Shown here in pieces: positions 45,501 through 54,500 of a DNA stretch of 64,000 bases. Numbering within the stretch: the stretch's first letter is position 1; every line of letters begins with the position of its first letter. The DNA lies in assembly GCA_002256005.1 (NCBI GenBank), contig NKIQ01000012.1, positions 35,098-99,097 on the forward strand, given 5' to 3'. The translations under genes and the position numbers were made by a program. This DNA is from Alphaproteobacteria bacterium PA4. Lineage in GTDB: Bacteria; Pseudomonadota; Alphaproteobacteria; Sphingomonadales; Sphingomonadaceae. Below the pieces are notes generated by a model that had not been told where the DNA came from, did no database searches, and worked only from the letters and a program-made list of their open reading frames with translations.

Positions 45501-48500
45501 GCCATCGATGTCGTCGGCGTCCAGAACTTCGGCAAGCTGAACTTCAACGCCGATAACTATGTCCTGTCGGGCACCGGCGCGCTTGCTGGCGGCGCGACGG
45601 CGGAAATTGCAGTGGCCGGTACCAATACGGCCACCGTCAACAACCGGATCTCCGGCGCCAGCGGCCTGATCAAAAGCGGCACCGGCACGCTGGTGCTCGG
45701 CGGCGCCAACACCTTCACCGGTGGCTTCATGGTCAACGCCGGCACGGTGCAGATCGGCGCCAACAGCATCGCAATGCCTGGTGCCACTTCAAACGCACTT
45801 GGTGCGAACAGCAGCAGCGTGACCCTGGCCGACGGCACGACGCTGCAGGGATCGGGCGGGACAAATTATCCCGTGATTCACAACAATATCATCCTCAATG
45901 GCGCCGTAACGTTCCGCACCAATGGTGACGGGACATCTTTGGGAGGAGTGATCAGCGGTACCGGTCCCTTGGCCATCGTCGGGACGGCGCCGGCGAACCA
46001 GAATACCGGCTGGGCCTTCGCCGCGGCCAACACCTTCACGGGGAATGTGTCCGTTACCGACACACTCCTGATCATCGCTTCTGATGCGTCCTTGGGCAAT
46101 GCCGCCAACACGCTTGCGCTCAGCAATGCCCTTTTGAGTGCGCAGGGCACCGTGACTTCGGCGCGTGCCATCAGCCTGATCGGCACCAATTCGATTCTCA
46201 CCAACGGCAATACGGTCACTTCTTCCGGAGCGATCACGGGTGCGGGCAAGCTGGTGAAGGCGACGTCCGGCACGCTGATTCTCGGGAATGCCGGTACCAA
46301 CTATGCCGGCGGCACCGATCTCAACGCGGGCATCCTCGGCGTCACCAACAACGCCGCGCTTGGCACCGGCACGCTGACCATGGCGACTGGCACTACGCTG
46401 CGCGCCAATGCCGGCAATCTCGACATTGGCAATGCCATCGTGCTCGGCAATGCTTCGACGATCAATACCAACAACAACACCATGACCCTGTCCGGCCTGG
46501 TGTCGGGTGGCAAGCTCGTCAAGGATGGCCTCGGCACGCTGGCGATTTCGGGAACCAATACTTTCACCGGTGGCACCCAGATCGACCAGGGCACGATCGC
46601 CGTCGGCACCAATGGTTCGCTGGGCGCCGCCAATATCGGCATCGCGAACACCGCGACGCTGCGGGCCGGTGCTGCGAATCTGACGCTTTCGAACACCATT
46701 TCGGCGGACGGAATCGCGATTCTCGACACCGATGGCTATGATTTCACCCTGTCGGGTGTCATTTCCGGCGATTCCGTTCGCAAGATCAGCGCCGGTACGC
46801 TGATCCTGTCGGGTGCCAACAGCTATACGCTCGGCACCGACCTGCGCGATGGCGCGATCCGCGTCACCGACAATGCCGCGCTCGGCACCGGCACGCTGCT
46901 GATGTCGAATGGCACCACCCTGCAATCGGGTGCCGCCAACCTCGTGCTCGCCAACAATGTCGGCCTCACGGGGACCGACACGGTCGACACCAATGGCAAC
47001 ACCTTCACCCTCAACGGTGAAATCAACGGCGCCGGCTCGCTGACCAAGATCGGCGCCGGGACTCTGATTCTGAATGGTGGCAATGGCTATGGCGGCGGTA
47101 CCGCCCTCAACGCCGGCACCATCCAGATCGGCGCCAATACCGCGCTGGGCAGCGGCACGCTGACCATGGCCAATGGCACGACGCTTGAGGCCGGTGTCAC
47201 CGGCCTGACGGCGACCAATGCCGTCGTGTTGTCGGGCGCTGCCGCCACGTTCAACGCCAATGCCAAGACTCTCACGCTCGATGGCGTGATTTCGGGCAAT
47301 TCGACCCTCGACATCGTCTCACTGCCGGTTGGCGGCGGTCGCATCATCCTCAATGGTGTCAACACCTTCACCGGCAATGTTTCGGTCTCTGCTGCGTTCG
47401 CGCAGATTGGCGCCGATTCGGGCCTGGGCAATGCCGCGAACACGCTGACGCTCAACAACGCTGGCCTGACCACCACGGCCAGCTTTGCGACCGGCCGTGA
47501 CATCATCCTGACCACCATTTTGGGTGGCGGTATCTACACTGACGCCGGCACGACCTTGACCGCCAATGGTCTGATTTCCGGCACCAATCTGTACAAGGAT
47601 TCGGCCGGCACCCTGGTTCTCACCAATGTCGCCAACAGCTATGGCACCACCACGATCAATGCCGGTACGGTGCAGATCGCCGATGATCGTGTGCTCGGCA
47701 CCGGTCTGGTGCGCTTCGTCGGCAACAGCACGCTCAGCCTGACCGCGCCGATCACGAGCAACCGTGAGATCCGCTTCGCCCCCGGCGTGACGGGCACCAT
47801 CGACACCGGCGCCAGCACCTCGACCTATTCGGGTCTGTTCGCTGGTGGCGGCTCGCTGGCCAAGGCGGGTTCCGGCACGCTGATCCTGACCGGTACCGGC
47901 AACACCTATGCCGGCGGCACCAACCTCGATGCCGGCACGCTGCGCATTTCGAACAGCAACGCCATCGGCTCCGGCACGCTGACGACGACGGGGGGCACCA
48001 CCTTCATCGCCGGCACTGCGCAGAATTCGACGATCACGCTCGGCAACGCCATCGTGCTCGGCACGGGCAACACCACGCTCGGATTCTCGGGCGAGCCCAA
48101 TGACTTCTCGGTCGATCTCACCACCGGCCTCGTCGTCACCACCGGCACCACACTGACGCTGAACGGCATCATCAGCGGTGATGGCGGCCTGACCAGCCAG
48201 AGTGTCGGCAAGCTCATCGTCAACGGCAACAACAGCTACAGCGGTGGTACCAGCCTCAACCGCGTCGTTGCCTATCTCGGCGATGGCAACGGTCTTGGCA
48301 CCGGCACGGTCACGCTCAACGATTTCGGCGGCATCCGCAACGACAGCGGCACCGCGCTGACCGCGAGCAACAACGTGGTCGTTGCCGGCACGCGCAACAC
48401 CATTGGCGGCAGCAGCAACCTGACGCTGACCGGCATCGTTTCGGGCACCGGTGAGTTCAACAAGGTCGGTACCGATACACTGACCCTGACCAATGGTGCC

Positions 48501-51500
48501 AGCACCTATCAGGGCACGGTCAAGATCAACGAAGGCAAGCTGGAGCTGCTCAACGGCGCGCTCAACAACGCCGCCACGACCATCATCGCTGCCGCCGGCA
48601 CCACCTTTGGCGGCACCGGCAGCGTTGCCGGCACCGTGACGATCAACAATTTCGCCACGCTGTCGCCGGGCAACAGCCCTGGCACGCTGACCATCGGCAA
48701 CCTCAACCTGTTCAACAATTCGCTGTTGAGCTGGGAACTGGGCGCGGCCAACACCATCGGTGGCCCGCTCAACGATCATGTCAACGTCACTGGCAATCTG
48801 CAGCTCGACGGCCTGCTGAGCGTCACGGAATCGGCCGGTGGCACGCTGGCGCCGGGCATCTACAATCTGTTCCGCTATGGCACTGTCGTCGACAATGGCC
48901 TGGTCCTGTCGTCGCTGCCCGGCACGCTGACCGGCATCATCCAGAACAACACCGCCGGCAAGCAGATCAACCTGCTGGTCACCGGCCCCGGCCCGCTGAC
49001 CCTCTATTGGGATGGCACCGATTTCGCCGGCAATGGCGCGATCGATGGCGGCACTGGCACCTGGTCGACCGGTGGCTTCAACTGGACGGGCACCGCCCCC
49101 AGTTCGCTGAACACGACATGGCAGCCGAACAGCATTGCCATTTTCGCTGGCACCGCCGGCACCGTGACGCTGGGCTCGACCTTCGGCGCCCTCGGCCTCA
49201 ACTTCACCACCGGCGGCTACACGCTGACCGGCGGCGGCATCACCGCCAACGCCGGCCCGACCGGCAGCTTCGTTTCGGTTGACTCGGGCCTCACCGCCAC
49301 GATCAATTCGACGATCGACGGTGGCAAGCTCGTCAAGCAGAGCGACGGCACGCTCGTCCTCGGTGGCGCCAACACCTACACCGGTGGCACCGCGCTCGAT
49401 GCCGGCACCATCAATGTCACGTCGGGCACTGCGCTCGGGACCGGGGCGCTCACCATGGCCGGCGGCACCACGCTGCAGGCCGGTGCGGCCGTTACGCTCG
49501 CCAACGCCATCGGCCTGACCAACATCGGCACCATCGACACCAATGGCAACGCCCTGGCCCTGTCGGGCGTCATCAGCGGCAACACGCTGACCAAGATCGG
49601 TGCCGGCACGCTGACCCTGTCCGGTGCCAACACCTACACCGCGGGTACCAACCTCAATAACGGCAGCATCGCCGTGGCCAACAATGCGGCGCTGGGCACC
49701 GGCACGCTGGCCATGTCGGCGGGGACCACCCTGCAATCGGGTGCCGCCAATCTGTCGATCGGCAACGCCATCACCCTGTCCGGCCTCGGCACTGTCGACA
49801 CCAATGGCAACAGCCTGACGCTGACCGGCGTCATCGGTAACGGCCTGGTGTCGGGCAATCTCACCAAGATCGGCGCCGGTACGCTGACGCTGACCAATGC
49901 CAACACCTATGGCGCGGGCACCAACCTCAACGCTGGCACCATTGTTGTCGCCAATAATGCGGCGCTCGGTACCGGCACGCTCAACATGGCGACCGGCACC
50001 ACCCTGCAATCGGGCGCCGATGGCCTCAACGTCGGCAACGCCGTTGCCATCACCGGCACCGGCACCGTCGACACCAACGGCAATGCGCTGACCCTGTCGG
50101 GCATCATCAGTGGCGGCACGCTGACCAAGATCAGTGCCGGCACGCTGACGCTGTCGAACGCCAACACCTATACGGGTGGCACCAACCTCAACGCCGGCAC
50201 GATCACCGTTGCCAACAGTGCGGCGCTGGGTACTGGCGCGCTGAACATGGCCGATGGCAGCACCCTGCGCTCGGGTGCCAACGGCCTGACGATTGCCAAC
50301 GCGATCGCCATCACTGGCACCGCCAAGGTTGAGTCTGACAGCACGGTCTTCACCCTCAACGGGCCGATCAGCGGCGGCGTTCTCAATCAGACCCTGATCG
50401 GCACGCTGGTGTTGACCAATAGCAGCAACAGCCAGTCGGCAACCACGATCGACGCGGGCACGCTGCAGGTTGCCAACAATGGCGTGCTCGGCAACGGCAC
50501 GCTGACGCTTGGCAACAACGCCGCGCTGGTCGCCAGCGGCGGCAATTGGTCGTTTGCCAATGCCGTGGTCATCTCGCCCGGAAGCTCGGCCTTCATCGAT
50601 CCCAATGGCAACACTCTCACGCTCTCGGGTGCGATCACCGGGGCCGGTTCGGGCTTTACCCAGCGCACCGGCGGCACCCTGACTCTTTCGGGTGCCAGCA
50701 CCTACACCGGCACCACGCAGATCAACGCCGGTACCCTCAACCTGACCGGCAGCCTGACCAGCGCGATCAACATTGCCGGCGGCGCCAGCCTGATCGGTAC
50801 CGGTTCGACCACCGGGCTGGTCACGATCGGCAACGGTGGCCTGCTGTCCGTCGGCCCGGCCTCGCCGGCCAATACCGCCGGCCAGATGACCTTCGGCGGC
50901 CTGACGCTCGACAATGGCTCTCTGCTCAACTTCGATCTGGGCGCTGCCAACGCGGTCAACAACACGCTGAACGATCGCATCATCGTCAACGGTAACGTCA
51001 GCCTCGGCGGCACCCTGGCGGTGGCGCAGTCGGCTGGCGGCACCTTTGCGCCCGGCATCTACAATCTCATCAGCTACACCGGTTCGCTTGGCGGCGGCAC
51101 GCTGGCATTGGGCAGCCTGCCCGGCGGCTTCAGCGGCCTGGTGCAGACCGCGGTCAATGGCCAGGTCAATCTGGTCATCACCAGCGCTCCGACCGTCAAT
51201 CTCTACTGGGATGGTGGTGATGGTATCGGCAACGGCACCATCAGCGGCGGCAATGGCGTGTGGAACCTCGCCAACACCAACTGGACCGGCGCAACGCCGA
51301 GCGCCTTCAACGCCACCTGGCAGCAGGGTGCGCTGGCGACCTTCCAGGGCGCGGCCGGCACTGTCACCATCGATGCGTCTGCCATCGCCTTCCAGGGCCT
51401 GCAGTTCGTCACCAACGGTTACACGGTTGCCGCGTCGAACGGCGGTAGCCTGACCACTGCGACCTCCAGCTTCATCTCGGTCGATAGCGGCGCGACGGCC

Positions 51501-54500
51501 TCCATTTCGGCGCCGATCACCGGCGTCGGCGCGATCGCCAAGCAGGGTGACGGTCGCCTGATCCTTACCGGTGACAACACCTACGCCGGTGGCACGACGC
51601 TGACGGCCGGTATCCTGGGCGCCGGTTCCAACACAGCCTTTGGCAGCGGGTCTGTCGCCATGGCCAATGGCACGACCGTACAGGCCAATGCCCCGACGGT
51701 TTCGCTGCTCAATGACTTTGCCATCACCGGCACCGGCACCTTCGCCACGCAGGGCAATGCCCTGAAGCTGGCGGGCGTCATCAGCGGTGGCACGCTCACC
51801 AAGACAGATGCCGGCACGCTGACGCTGTCGAGCGCCAACACCTATACGGGTGGCACCAACCTCAATGCCGGCACCATCGCGGTGGCCAACAATGCGGCGC
51901 TGGGCACCGGCACGCTCAACATGGCGACCGGCACCACCCTGCAATCGGGTGCGGCCAACCTCAACATCGGCAACGCCGTCGCCATCACCGGCACGGGTAC
52001 GGTCGACACCAACGGCAATGCGCTGACCCTGTCGGGCGTCATCAGCGGCGACTCGCTGACCAAGTCCGGCACCGGCACGCTTATCCTTACCGGTAACAAC
52101 AGCTACGCCGGTGGCACCAACCACACCGCCGGCACCATCGTCATCGGTTCGAACACCGCACTGGGCACTGGCGCGTTGACGTACAACGGCCCGGGGACGG
52201 GTGTCGTTTCAGGTGTCGACAATCTTGTCGTCGCCAACAACTTCGTGTTGAACGGCGGCACGGTCGACCGTCCGTTCGATACCCAGGCGTTCACCACAAC
52301 GCTGACGGGCCAGATCTCGGGCCCGAATGTGTTTGCCAAGTTCGGCACCGGCAAGCTCATCCTGAGCAACGCAGGGTCGAACTACTCGGGCGGCACCAAT
52401 CTCTTCACCGGCACGATTGCGGTGACGACGAGTTCGACGGGTACGCCCGGTGCGCTGACCTCTGGTCCGCTGGGAACCGGCACGCTCGGGATGGGAGACA
52501 ACACCACACTGCAATCGGCTGGCGCTGGCCTGACGATCGGCAATGCCATCGCGCTCGGCGTCGGCACAGTCGATACCAACGGCAATGCCTTCACTCTGTC
52601 TGGCGTCATTAGTGGCAATTCGCTGACCAAGATCGGCACCGGCACGCTGGTTCTGACAGGGGCCAACACCTACACGGGTGGCACCGATCTGCAGGCTGGC
52701 ACGATCGCGGTTGGCAACAACACTGCGCTCGGCACCGGTGACCTGCTGTTCCGCGACGGCACCACATTGCAGGCGTTCAGCAATAACATCGCCCTTGCCA
52801 ACAATGTCGCGACGGATCCGGGCAGCGAGACCATTGACACCCAGGGCTTCCAGCTGACGCTCAATGGTGTGATTTCGGGTCGCGGCCAGATCACCAAAAC
52901 CGGCAGCGGCAATCTCGTCCTCAACGGTGCCAACAGCTATGGTGGCGGCACGCTTCTGACAGCCGGCACCATCACCGTCGGCAATGATACCGCGTTGGGC
53001 AGCAATCGCCTGACGATGAGCACCAACACGACCTTGGTGGCAGGTGTCTCCGGTCTGAACCTGGCAAATGCCATCACCACGTTGGGCAATGGCATCGTCA
53101 ACGCCGGCAGCGCTGCTTCGATCTTCACCCTGAATGGTGACATCTCCGGCGCTGGCTCTATCAGCCAGGTTGGCTCCGGCACGCTGGTGCTGAACGGCAA
53201 CAACGGGTTCAACGGCCTCGGCATCAATGCCGGCACCGTCCGCGTCGGTTCGAACACCGCCGCTGGCGCTGGCGACATCGCGCTGAACAGCAACGCGACC
53301 CTGCAGTCGGGCGGCGCTGCCGTCACGCTCGCCAACACGATCCAGTCGACCGGCAACGGCCTGGTCAACGTCCGCACCGGTGAAGTGCTGACGCTGAACG
53401 GCAATGTTGTGGGCGCCGGCTCGGTCAGCGCCACCGGCCCCGGCACGCTGGTGCTGAACGGCAACAACGGGTTCAACGGCCTCGGCATCAATGCCGGCAC
53501 CGTCCGCGTCGGTTCGAACACCGCCGCTGGCACCCGCGACATCGCCATCAACAACAATGCCACGCTGCAATCGGGCGCTGCTGCGGTTAACATTGCCATC
53601 ACCGTCCTGACCGACGCCGCTGCGATCGTTGACGTGCGGCCGAGCGAAGTCCTGACCCTGTCGGGTGTCGTTGCCGGCGCCGGCAGCATCACCAAGACCG
53701 GTACTGGCCAACTCAGCCTCACCAGCGCCAATAACATCTACAGCGGTGGCACCATCCTGTCGGCCGGCACGCTTGCCCTTGGCACCAGCACGGCTCTCGG
53801 CACCGGCGCCCTGCGCGTCAATGCCGGCACCCTGTTGCTCGATGCGGCAAGCCTGACGATTGCCAACGCCGCGAACTTCGCCGGCGCGGGCACGATCGAC
53901 ACGGGCGCCAACAACGATACCTATGCCGGCGTGATCAGCGGCTCCGGCCGCATCACCAAGGCGGGTAGCGGCACGCTGACGCTGACGGGTGCCAACACCT
54001 ATACCGGCGGTATCACCATCGCTGCCGGTACGCTGAGCGGCGCTGCCAGCGTCTTCAGTGCAGGTGGCATCCTCAACAATGCGGCGCTGGTCATCGCCCA
54101 GCCGGTGGATGCGACGTTCTCGCAAGTCATCTCCGGTACCGGCACACTCAACAAGACCGGTGCTGGCGTGCTGACCCTGTCGGCTGTAAACACCATGTCG
54201 GGTGCCACCACGGTCTCGGCTGGTCGCCTGAATGTCACCGGCTCGCTGTCCAGCTCGGCCACCACCGTGCTCAGCGGGGCAACGATCTCCGGTACCGGCA
54301 CCGTGGGCGCGCTCACGGTCCAGTCCGGCGCCACCGTTGCCGCGGGCAATAGCGCCGTGGGTACGCTCTCGGTCAATGGTGCGCTCAATCTGGCCGCCGG
54401 TTCGACCATGGCTGCCGAAATCACGGCCGCCGCGGGCGATCGCATCACCGCCAGCGGTGCCGCGACGATCGCCGGCAATCTGGCGCTGACCCCGGTCGGT

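Noticed and set aside
47319..52124. Minus-strand open frame of 1601 codons across the autotransporter
   Set aside because: The repeated codon pattern of the plus-strand gene (few codons giving stops on the reverse strand) keeps it open; it has no recognisable domain, and it is low-complexity mirror sequence of the passenger repeats.
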